Below, piece by piece: positions 1 to 4,991 of a stretch of 6,922 nucleotides of DNA. Positions within the stretch are counted from its first letter, which is position 1. Every line of letters starts with the position of its first letter. A program made the position numbers and the translations under genes. Where the stretch lies: NCBI GenBank assembly GCA_003566395.1, contig PXDL01000559.1, positions 1 to 6,922 on the forward strand. The letters are read 5' to 3'. A model generated the notes under the pieces. It was not told the DNA's origin. It saw only the letters and a program-made list of their open reading frames with translations, and ran no database searches. This DNA comes from Balneolia bacterium. Its GTDB lineage: Bacteria; Bacteroidota; Rhodothermia; Balneolales; Cyclonatronaceae.

Positions 1-154
1 CAAAATTCCTTGAATATGAAAGCCCCGAATGGGTAAACATATACACCCACGCCATAACCTGTCCGCATACAAAGGCGAGTAACAGGGCCATAACAAGAGT
101 TGGGATATCTGTAGGAAGCGGTGCAGTATCACCAAAAAATAACCATTCGTTCAT
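1..154 (-). CDS. DUF4956 family membrane protein, N-terminal 51 residues (3' end outside the window)
   Basis: The visible frame starts at an ATG whose first base is at 154 and stays open to the window edge, giving 51 residues. It opens with a short polar stretch (MNEWLFFGDTAPLPTDIPTL), followed by a hydrophobic segment of about 20 residues (roughly 20-40) that should be the first membrane span, then a YMFTHSGLSYSRNF segment. That Y-x-x-T-H-x-G-L-S-Y-S-R pattern after the first helix is what I know from DUF4956 proteins, small multi-span inner-membrane proteins of unknown function. The gene lies 38 bp downstream of the VTC-domain gene in the same direction, the usual arrangement for this pair, so they are probably cotranscribed. 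No Shine-Dalgarno sequence is visible in the gap. The family call rests on the N-terminus only. Confidence 0.72.
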   Translation of the reverse strand, partial: MNEWLFFGDTAPLPTDIPTLVMALLLAFVCGQVMAWVYMFTHSGLSYSRNF

Positions 155-192
155 GTTAAAGCAGTTGCGTGTTCAAAAGGTGAGTTGTTATT

Positions 193-939
193 TCAGAGAC
201 GTATTCGATGATTTCGGCCTAAATTTATGAGCCCGTCCACATATTTTGCCGCTGATGACTGCCGTAAACCAAAGATCTGCACCATGCTTTTGAACCAATC
301 GGGAAACCGGTCTGTGAACTTTAATTCCAGAATTACCGTGTTTCCGAAAACATCGACCGGATCAATCATTTGTTCTTTAAAGGTGATGTCGTTTACCGGT
401 TCGGATTGCACATTGCGGTCGAAGGTTACTCTGATTTTGTTGGTACCGTCAGCTACCCATGCTTCTCGTAAATAGGAAACATGAACCTTGGGGCGTGCTT
501 TCAACAGGTTGTAATACTCTGAGATTTTCTGGAGATTATACAGACTTTCATCATCGGGAGAAACGAGATCTTCGTAACTGCCGAAATATCCCTTCGCTAT
601 ATGGGGTACGCTGCTTCGCTTCACCGCAGCCCTGCTTTTTATGATGACGGAATTAACCCTTCGTTTCATTTCAACGAAAACAGGAGAATCTTCACCGGCT
701 TCATAGTAGCGTATTCGCAGCTTAAAACGGTTCTTTTCTCCGTTAATGGTATCCTGATAGGTTTTCAGGGATGGAGAATCAAAGTAAATACTGTGAACCG
801 GATACGATAGATTAGGCTGTGTTACACCAAAGCTGTCCGGTTGAAGATATCCGGATACAAAATCCCGGATTGCCAGCGCCTGTCCCCGGCTGACATGGTA
901 CTTATATTCAAAGCGTTGCCGCTGTATCAGATCTTTCAT
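193..939 (-). CDS. VTC-domain polyphosphate polymerase-like protein
   Basis: This 248-residue protein is a stand-alone VTC domain (triphosphate tunnel metalloenzyme fold). Eukaryotic Vtc4 uses this domain to make polyphosphate from ATP; the activity of the bacterial relatives is mostly unproven. Charged strand motifs expected to line the tunnel are present in order: RFEYKYHV (9-16), a SIYFDSPSLKTY segment (50-61), KLRIRYY (73-79), FVEMKRR (88-94), IIKSRAA (99-105), VTFDRN (171-176), VILELKF (202-208) and SSAAKYVDGL (228-237). The basic and acidic residues are intact, so it looks catalytically competent. There is no signal peptide, membrane span or SPX domain, so it is probably cytosolic and may act with the membrane protein encoded 38 bp downstream. 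The ATG at 939 is chosen because the first conserved strand begins at residue 9. A perfect palindrome lies 10 bases upstream of the start. Family call strong, reaction inferred. Confidence 0.88.
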   Translation of the reverse strand: MKDLIQRQRFEYKYHVSRGQALAIRDFVSGYLQPDSFGVTQPNLSYPVHSIYFDSPSLKTYQDTINGEKNRFKLRIRYYEAGEDSPVFVEMKRRVNSVIIKSRAAVKRSSVPHIAKGYFGSYEDLVSPDDESLYNLQKISEYYNLLKARPKVHVSYLREAWVADGTNKIRVTFDRNVQSEPVNDITFKEQMIDPVDVFGNTVILELKFTDRFPDWFKSMVQIFGLRQSSAAKYVDGLINLGRNHRIRL

Positions 940-949
940 AAAATGTAAT

Positions 950-964
950 GCTTCACGGTGAAGC
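950..964 (-). promoter_or_regulatory. Perfect 7-1-7 palindrome just upstream of the VTC start
   Basis: GCTTCAC, one central base, then GTGAAGC form a perfect 15-bp palindrome whose near edge is 10 bases before the VTC start codon. In DNA it could be an operator; in the minus-strand RNA it could form a small hairpin beside the ribosome entry site, although the 1-nt centre means the innermost pairs would have to open. Which of these applies is inference. Confidence 0.4.
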
Positions 965-993
965 GGATATCAGATGTAATCCGGTGGAAGGAT

Positions 994-1015
994 AAAACCG
1001 GACTGTATTGTCCGG
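994..1015 (-). terminator. Possible attenuator or terminator hairpin in the VTC leader
   Basis: Read on the minus strand, CCGGAC and GTCCGG form a perfect 6-bp GC-rich stem around a 6-base loop, followed directly by TTTTAT. That is the shape of a weak intrinsic terminator. It sits about 58 bases before the VTC start codon and about 220 bases past the RES stop codon. It could end toxin-antitoxin transcripts, or act as an attenuator if the VTC promoter lies upstream of it. The short stem and interrupted T-tract keep confidence low. Confidence 0.35.
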
Positions 1016-1092
1016 GCAATTCGCAACTCTGCTTTTATATAGAAAACTTAGTTAGACCGGATTTTTTTGGTTCTAATCAGCACAAAGTAAAA

Positions 1093-1108
1093 TGAAGTCT
1101 CAGCTTCA
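1093..1108. repeat. Inverted repeat TGAAG-N6-CTTCA
   Basis: TGAAG and CTTCA arms of 5 bp flank 6 bases. The same half-site sequence (TGAAG / CTTCA) is found in the palindrome at 950-964, so the two could be sites for one regulator. The arms are short and could be chance. Confidence 0.25.
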
Positions 1109-1236
1109 AAAGCCTTAATAAGTTTATCAGCCGTACTTCAAAAAAGCGTGCCGATTTATCTTTATGGCTAAAAAAATAACAAAATGTTAATATACGAAAC
1201 CACTCACCTTAGTGCAGTAATTAATTTCCCGATTTT

Positions 1237-1704
1237 TTAAGCGGGTTCTGTATTTCTAAATCCCGGAAGGCGGGCATCAAACTGAAAATGCCATCGCCCG
1301 CTAAGCTGTATCGAAGAGAAGCTATTGTGACGGGGATTGAGAATTAGATTCACTTCGTGATTGATGATGGCGGAAGGGACTTCTATAGCTGCAAAGTTCT
1401 CCCATGGTAAAGACTCCAGATATCGGAGACAAGCCGGTTGATTCTGCTTCCAGTCATCAGGCAATTTCTTTTCGTTAACTTGCAGCACGTCAAGGGTTTC
1501 GGGGACTTCAATCTTGAACAGGTACAAGTCTCCCGGTACTTGTTCAGGATCGACGTGTACCAGCATTTCAAGTACCGAAAGTGATGGGTTCCTGCCCGTA
1601 TAGACCACAGGTATGCCTTTTCTATTCCATCTTGCGCCATACAACCGCGCACCTTCTCCGTCAAGCGGGTTATGAATAGCTCTGTTGATGCGCCATACAT
1701 GCAT
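1237..1704 (-). CDS. RES-domain toxin (NAD+-targeting)
   Basis: This 155-residue protein is a complete RES-domain toxin. RES toxins have an ADP-ribosyltransferase-like fold. Studied members either degrade NAD+ (MbcT by phosphorolysis, others by hydrolysis) or ADP-ribosylate a host enzyme (ParT on Prs). Family landmarks are present in order: a VWRI start (3-6), GARLYGARWN (18-27) with R25, a VVYTG strand with Y35, SLSVLEMLVH (41-50) with E46, the VPSAIINHEVN segment (109-119) with S111, and the ILNPRHNSF ending (121-129). The R, Y, E and S that give the fold its active site therefore appear intact. The ATG at 1704 is 2 bases after the antitoxin stop codon, implying translation from the same transcript. 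The residue 85-108 region, normally a GD-x-W type segment, is divergent here (CLRYLESLPWENF). Which of the two reactions it performs cannot be told from sequence. Confidence 0.9.
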   Translation of the reverse strand: MHVWRINRAIHNPLDGEGARLYGARWNRKGIPVVYTGRNPSLSVLEMLVHVDPEQVPGDLYLFKIEVPETLDVLQVNEKKLPDDWKQNQPACLRYLESLPWENFAAIEVPSAIINHEVNLILNPRHNSFSSIQLSGRWHFQFDARLPGFRNTEPA

Positions 1705-1706
1705 GC

Positions 1707-2228
1707 TCAGACAAAAATGCCCCAGGATATTTTGGCGAGTTCTTCTTCTACGAGTGCAGCCCCGCTTTCGGTTTTGACAAGCTCTATGGGGATTTCGCCA
1801 CGTAAGGCGCGGTTGGGCGTATGCAGCCAGGTTTCTGCCTTTTCACGACTTTGAAACGTTTCTGCCGCTTTTATTTTGATACGTAGTAAGCGCATAAGTT
1901 TATCAGATTCTTCGGTTGATAAGGCTCCGCTCTTTTTTCTGTGTGAAAGCGTTCTGGGTTTTATGACTACATCGTGCAGTTCATCTTTGGAAATGATGTT
2001 GAAACCGAATACCGTGCGAAGGACATCTACAGGGAAGCCTTTGCGAATGTACTCGAGCCAATCTTGTTCTGTATTGGGCTCTGTAGCGAAGTGGCTACCT
2101 CCCCCCATAATTTCATAGACTTTTTGAAACCAGGGATGCCCGGCAACGGGAACATAGGCCGATATCGGAGATTCGACTTTATCGTTTTTTTCTTTCTCTT
2201 CTCTTTTATGATATTCGTTTTTACGCAT
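1707..2228 (-). CDS. Xre/MbcA/ParS-type antitoxin (cognate to RES)
   Basis: This 173-residue protein matches the antitoxin that accompanies RES toxins (TIGR02293/DUF2384 type). It binds the toxin, blocks its active site, and usually represses its own promoter. After a GHPWFQKVYEIMGG segment (30-43), a helical DNA-binding region runs from about 55 to 115, including RKGFPVDVLRTVFGF (62-76) and STEESDKLMRLLRI (104-117). The C-terminal toxin-binding domain (about 118-173) shows the W-L-x-T-P-N-x-A-L-x-G-x-x-P pattern at 134-147, a KTESGAALVEEEL stretch (152-164) and an I-S-W-G-I-F end (167-172). The first 20 residues are unusually rich in K, E and N and precede the family-typical start, so the true start could be later. 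No Shine-Dalgarno sequence is visible before the ATG at 2228. It is the first gene of the operon. Confidence 0.9.
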   Translation of the reverse strand: MRKNEYHKREEKEKNDKVESPISAYVPVAGHPWFQKVYEIMGGGSHFATEPNTEQDWLEYIRKGFPVDVLRTVFGFNIISKDELHDVVIKPRTLSHRKKSGALSTEESDKLMRLLRIKIKAAETFQSREKAETWLHTPNRALRGEIPIELVKTESGAALVEEELAKISWGIFV

Positions 2229-2299
2229 GGCTATACGAAATGCACTGCTAATTAAGGGACTAACTGCCTTTTTTAAGGATAATACGCCGTTTGTATTTA

Positions 2300-2313
2300 A
2301 ACTTTTTCAAGTT
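2300..2313. repeat. Inverted repeat AACTT-TTTC-AAGTT
   Basis: Perfect 5-bp arms flank 4 bases, about 72-85 bp upstream of the antitoxin start and next to the direct repeat copy at 2316-2326. The position suits an operator half-site pair for antitoxin autoregulation, but the arms are short. Confidence 0.3.
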
Positions 2314-2315
2314 AC

Positions 2316-2348
2316 GCATTTTGCCACGGTTTTAAAAGCATTTTGCCA
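2316..2348. repeat. Two 11-bp direct repeats, 22-bp pitch (candidate antitoxin operator)
   Basis: GCATTTTGCCA occurs perfectly at 2316-2326 and again at 2338-2348, with start-to-start spacing of exactly 22 bp, about two helical turns, so both copies face the same side of the DNA. The pair lies 88-120 bp upstream of the antitoxin start. Antitoxins of this class are known to repress their own operon, and repeated sites are typical, so this is a plausible operator. The distal copy overlaps the end of the small ORF at 2332-2481. Confidence 0.5.
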
Positions 2349-2481
2349 TTTTATTTGAATATTCCCGAATATCTTGATCTATCTGATTTAAAACAGGGTT
2401 CCATAAACAGGCACGATTGTCTGATTCGAGCTCTAAATCCTTTATTTGTAACGTACCCGAAGGTTGGCGCCAGTTGACCAT
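2332..2481 (-). CDS. Possible small ORF or gene remnant, 49 aa, unrecognised
   Basis: An ATG at 2481 opens a 49-residue frame ending in TAA at 2332-2334. The frame is also open for about 10 codons upstream of the ATG. The peptide starts MVNWRQPSGTLQIKDLELES and ends EYSNKMAKCF. It is polar and acidic in the middle, with no signal peptide, membrane span or motif I recognise. It reads in the same direction as the toxin-antitoxin genes and stops about 100 bp before the antitoxin start, with one operator-like repeat across its stop codon. It may be a real small gene, the tail of a decayed gene, or a chance frame. No ribosome binding site is visible. Confidence 0.25.
   Translation of the reverse strand: MVNWRQPSGTLQIKDLELESDNRACLWNPVLNQIDQDIREYSNKMAKCF
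2359..2372. repeat. Inverted repeat ATATTC-CC-GAATAT
   Basis: Perfect 6-bp arms around 2 bases form a 14-bp palindrome, 11 bp from the direct repeat copy at 2338-2348. It could be another regulator site upstream of the antitoxin, or chance in AT-rich DNA. Confidence 0.3.
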
Positions 2482-2573
2482 GTGTTTTAAAAAGTCTTGC
2501 AATACGGGATTTTATCAGGGTAAAATAGAGGACGGAATTTGAGCTGAATGAAAATCGAACTCAGGTCGATAAG

Positions 2574-4604
2574 TTATTTCAGTTCCTTGGCCAGTTTTGT
2601 TTCTGCTTTCTCGAGGGCTTCCGCTGCCGAGGTCCATTGTTCGGTTAGTTGATTTATCTCTTTTTCTACGTCGGCATGCCTGCGTATGGCTGCCGATGCT
2701 TCTTCCGTCTGATAGAATGCGGCATCGGCAAGCTTAGCGTCAAGCTCTGATTTTTCCGTCTCCAGCTTTTCCAGTTTCTCTTCGGTTTGTTTTATCGTTG
2801 TTTTCAGTTGTTTATTCTTTTTGTTGAAGGTGTTTCTGAGTTCTGCTTCTTTGCGCTTTTGCTCTTTTGATTTGGGTCCGGCCTGTGTGGTAGCCGGATC
2901 TGTTTCTACAATTTTGGGCTTTCCGTTATGTTTAGGAGCCTCGCTGCGGTTCGGGGATGCATCGCCCTGCTGCTGTTTCCGTTTCCATTCGTAGTAATCG
3001 TATCCTCCGTCGTACTCAAGCACCCGGCCGTTTTCAGCCCTCCATATTTTAGTGGCGAACCGGCTCAGAAAATACCGGTCGTGGCTAACCGCCAGAATAG
3101 TGCCGTTGTATTTCTCAAGCGCCTTAATCAATACTTCTTTTGATGAAATGTCGAGGTGATTGGTAGGTTCATCCAGAATCAGGAAGTTGGCCGGTTGGAG
3201 CAGCGTTTTGGCAAGAGCTACGCGTCCGCGCTCCCCCCCGCTTAGCACCGAAACCGGTTTGAAAACGTCATCTCCGGAAAACAAAAAACTTCCGAGAATA
3301 TTCCGGATTTGAGATCGAATTTCGGATGTCCGGGCCTCGGATTCCATTTCTTCAATTACGGTCCGGCCCGATTCCAGAACTTCGGCCAGGTGCTGCGCAA
3401 AGAACGTCATCATCACATTATGACCTTCGCTGCGGTTCCCGTCAAACGGTTCATGGCCGTATAAAATCCGTGCCAGTGTTGATTTACCCGAACCGTTCGG
3501 CCCGATCAGCGCAATTTTATCTCCCCTTTCAATATGAAGATCCTGGCCTTCGGTGAAGACCTTAACGGGTGTGGTATCTTCCTGGGGCGGATAGGTTTTT
3601 CGAAGGTTCTTAATTTCAATAACTACTTTACCCGACTGAGGCGGCTCCGGAAACCGAAAGGCCATTCGCTTCTGTGAAGAATCAGGCTCTTCTATCCGTT
3701 CGATTTTCTCCAGCGCTTTCACCCTGCTTTGTACCTGTCGCGCTTTTGTTGCCTTATACCGGAAGCGTTCAATAAAGCGCTCGGTTTCGGCTATTTCCTT
3801 CTGCTGGGCTTCAAACTCCCGCTGCTGCTGTTCCACCTGCTCCTGACGCTGTACCTCAAACTGGTCGTAATTGCCTGTGTAAGTATAGATTTTCTTATTT
3901 CTGAGTTCGGCAATCTGCGTGACCATCCGATTCAGAAAAAAACGGTCGTGACTCACAATTACCACGGCTCCTTCGTAGGATTTCAGGTACTGTTCGAGCC
4001 ATTCTATAGAATCGATATCGAGGTGGTTGGTAGGCTCATCGAGCATGAGAATATCGGGGCGCTGAAGAAGCAGCTTGGCAAGTACCGCGCGCATCCGCCA
4101 GCCGCCGCTGAACCTCTCAAGGGGCTGTGAAAGCTCTTCCGTGGCAAACCCAAGCCCTTCAAGAACTTCCTCGGATTTAGACTCAATGCGGTCCCCCTCA
4201 AGAAGGGTGAAACGGTTGTTGAGGCGCTCCATCTCTTCAAGCAGTTTCGTGTACGCTTCACTTTCAAAATCAGTGGTTTCGGCAATCTGATTTCCCAATT
4301 CAACCAAACGGGCTTCAATCTCTTTAACCTCGGAAAATGCCTGCATAGCAAATTCACTTACGCTTTGGTGCAGGCTAACTTCGAGAACATCCTGCTCAAG
4401 AAATCCCGTTTTGCAACCGCTTTGAAGATTAACTGATCCTTCTTCCGGCTCGTAACGACCGGCTATCAGCCTTAAAAGAGTGGTTTTACCCGCTCCGTTG
4501 GGACCAACAAGCCCGATTCGATCCCCTTTTCCCGCCTGAAAATTTAGTTTGGAGAAAATGCAGAAATTAGAAATAAATAGTGTTATATTAGAGATTGTCA
4601 ACAT
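2574..4604 (-). CDS. ABC-F family ribosome-associated ATPase (YheS/YdiF-like)
   Basis: This 676-residue protein has two ABC ATPase domains and no membrane spans, the ABC-F plan. Such proteins bind the ribosomal E site and act on stalled or non-productive ribosomes. Domain 1 has Walker A GPNGAGKT (34-41), signature FSGGWRMR (165-172), Walker B ILMLDEPTNHLD (185-196) and switch SHDR (218-221). A charged linker (about 245-325), containing ERFIERFRYKATKARQVQSR (275-294), resembles the YheS/YdiF linker that reaches toward P-site tRNA. Domain 2 has GPNGSGKS (368-375), LSGGERGR (454-461), FLILDEPTNHLD (474-485) and SHDR (507-510). After a low-complexity stretch (541-580), a coiled-coil tail (about 580-676) rich in K and E resembles the C-terminal domain of Uup/YdiF-type members. 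All catalytic glutamates are intact. It looks like a housekeeping member rather than a resistance type. The start at 4604 lies in an AT-rich region 41 bp from the divergent rpsU start. Confidence 0.93.
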   Translation of the reverse strand: MLTISNITLFISNFCIFSKLNFQAGKGDRIGLVGPNGAGKTTLLRLIAGRYEPEEGSVNLQSGCKTGFLEQDVLEVSLHQSVSEFAMQAFSEVKEIEARLVELGNQIAETTDFESEAYTKLLEEMERLNNRFTLLEGDRIESKSEEVLEGLGFATEELSQPLERFSGGWRMRAVLAKLLLQRPDILMLDEPTNHLDIDSIEWLEQYLKSYEGAVVIVSHDRFFLNRMVTQIAELRNKKIYTYTGNYDQFEVQRQEQVEQQQREFEAQQKEIAETERFIERFRYKATKARQVQSRVKALEKIERIEEPDSSQKRMAFRFPEPPQSGKVVIEIKNLRKTYPPQEDTTPVKVFTEGQDLHIERGDKIALIGPNGSGKSTLARILYGHEPFDGNRSEGHNVMMTFFAQHLAEVLESGRTVIEEMESEARTSEIRSQIRNILGSFLFSGDDVFKPVSVLSGGERGRVALAKTLLQPANFLILDEPTNHLDISSKEVLIKALEKYNGTILAVSHDRYFLSRFATKIWRAENGRVLEYDGGYDYYEWKRKQQQGDASPNRSEAPKHNGKPKIVETDPATTQAGPKSKEQKRKEAELRNTFNKKNKQLKTTIKQTEEKLEKLETEKSELDAKLADAAFYQTEEASAAIRRHADVEKEINQLTEQWTSAAEALEKAETKLAKELK

Positions 4605-4645
4605 TTAGACGTTCAACTCAAAAATTAAATAATAAAAAATCGTAC
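4605..4645. promoter_or_regulatory. 41-bp AT-rich divergent gap between the ABC-F gene and rpsU
   Basis: The two start codons face away from each other across only 41 bases, which are mostly A and T. This is too short to hold two complete promoters plus leaders, so at least one promoter must lie inside the opposite gene. A TATATT (4584-4589) and a TTGTCA (4595-4600) on the plus strand, inside the ABC-F 5' end, are possible rpsU promoter elements, but they do not pair at normal spacing. No Shine-Dalgarno sequence precedes rpsU. Confidence 0.5.
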
Positions 4646-4840
4646 ATGATCGGAGTAAAAGTCAAAGATAACGAAAGCGTGGATCGCGCCATCAATCGTT
4701 TTAAAAAACTTATAACTCGTTCCAGAATTTTGATGGAATATAAGGAGCGTCAGCAATATACCAAGCCGTCTGAAGAGAGACGGGAAGCGCTCAAGAAAAG
4801 TGTTCGTGAAGAACGTCGTCGTCAGCGTTTTAATTATTGA
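4646..4840 (+). CDS. rpsU: 30S ribosomal protein bS21
   Basis: This 64-residue, highly basic protein is bS21, a small-subunit protein near the 3' end of 16S rRNA that helps initiation. The start MIGVKVKDNESVDRAINRFKK is the classic bS21 opening, followed by a Y-K-E-R-Q-Q-Y-x-K-P-S region at about 31-41 and a basic helical tail (REERRRQRFNY). The ATG at 4646 is chosen over the in-frame ATG at 4595, because the family always begins at this motif and the earlier start would overlap the ABC-F gene. Length is normal. The upstream 40 bases are A/T-rich with no AGGAGG-like site. In Flavobacterium, bS21 helps hide the anti-Shine-Dalgarno sequence, and lack of SD use here would be in keeping with a related lineage. 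It is the only plus-strand gene in the window, and a terminator follows, so it is probably monocistronic. Confidence 0.96.
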   Translation: MIGVKVKDNESVDRAINRFKKLITRSRILMEYKERQQYTKPSEERREALKKSVREERRRQRFNY

Positions 4841-4853
4841 TTTGCTGTTTTGA

Positions 4854-4871
4854 ACAGGCCCTTCGGCCTGT
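4854..4871 (+). other. Hairpin just after rpsU
   Basis: ACAGGCC and GGCCTGT form a perfect 7-bp stem with a CTTC loop, 13 bases after the rpsU stop codon. Only a loose run (AAATCTTTTG) follows, so it is a poor terminator by itself. It may stabilise the mRNA 3' end or assist the stronger terminator 20 bases further on. Confidence 0.6.
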
Positions 4872-4892
4872 GTAAATCTTTTGTTGTAGTTC

Positions 4893-4920
4893 AAACCGTC
4901 TTCTCAGGCGGTTTTTTTTT
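4893..4920 (+). terminator. Intrinsic terminator of rpsU
   Basis: AAACCGTC and GGCGGTTT form an 8-bp stem (one G-U pair) around a TTCTCA loop, and the sequence continues into an uninterrupted run of T to 4920. This is a textbook rho-independent terminator for plus-strand transcription. Read the other way it lacks a T-run, so it would not terminate radA on the minus strand. Confidence 0.85.
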
Positions 4921-4991
4921 GCCTTAAAGAAAGCTTCGACAAACCGGGAGACGGGCAATAAACGGTTTCTCAACGTCTTGGTAATTTCACG

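Larger units (their letters stand above)
940..1236. other. Non-coding leader between the RES gene and the VTC gene
   Basis: This stretch of about 297 bases contains no convincing reading frame on either strand and no tRNA-like structure. It must hold the 5' leader, and probably the promoter, of the VTC/DUF4956 operon on the minus strand, as well as the 3' end of the toxin-antitoxin transcript. Three inverted repeats stand out and are listed separately (950-964, 998-1015, 1093-1108). I found no clean match to either a sigma-70 promoter or the Bacteroidota -33/-7 consensus, although the part nearest the RES gene is AT-rich enough to hold one. Confidence 0.6.
2229..2573. other. Control region of the toxin-antitoxin operon and ABC-F 3' spacer
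   Basis: These 345 bases separate the antitoxin start from the ABC-F stop codon. The half next to the antitoxin holds an 11-bp direct repeat (2316-2348) and short inverted repeats (2300-2313 and 2359-2372) and should contain the operon promoter. A TTGAAA (2305-2310) and a TATTAT (2280-2285) exist on the minus strand, but the spacing of about 20 bases is too long for a confident promoter call. The half next to ABC-F holds an unassigned 49-codon ORF at 2332-2481. No convincing intrinsic terminator follows the ABC-F gene. Confidence 0.6.

Noticed and set aside
227..810. Plus-strand open frames opposite the VTC gene
   Set aside because: All are antisense to a protein with clear VTC strand motifs and have no recognisable content.
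1228..1245. CCCG/CGGG inverted repeat across the RES stop codon as a terminator
   Set aside because: The stem is only 4 bp with a 10-base loop, and no T-run follows on the minus strand.
1383..1700. Second minus-strand frame of 105 codons within the RES gene
   Set aside because: Shifted frame of the RES toxin; only the 1237-1704 frame carries RES motifs.
2316..2348. Direct repeat pair as a minimal CRISPR array or iteron origin
   Set aside because: Only two 11-bp copies with an 11-bp gap, no cas or replication gene nearby; operator is the simpler reading.
3729..4130. Plus-strand open frame of 133 codons opposite the ABC-F gene
   Set aside because: It is antisense to the conserved linker and first ATPase domain; its hydrophobic run mirrors the E/Q-rich linker codons rather than a real membrane span.
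4004..4357. Minus-strand open frame of 117 codons inside the ABC-F gene
   Set aside because: Out-of-frame reading of the ABC-F coding sequence, with no domain pattern.
4595..4645. Upstream ATG at 4595 as the rpsU start (81 residues)
   Set aside because: It would add 17 residues not found in bS21 and overlap the ABC-F start; the family begins at the ATG at 4646.
4625..4894. Minus-strand open frame of 89 codons opposite rpsU
   Set aside because: It overlaps the well-supported bS21 gene and its terminator hairpin and has no family features.
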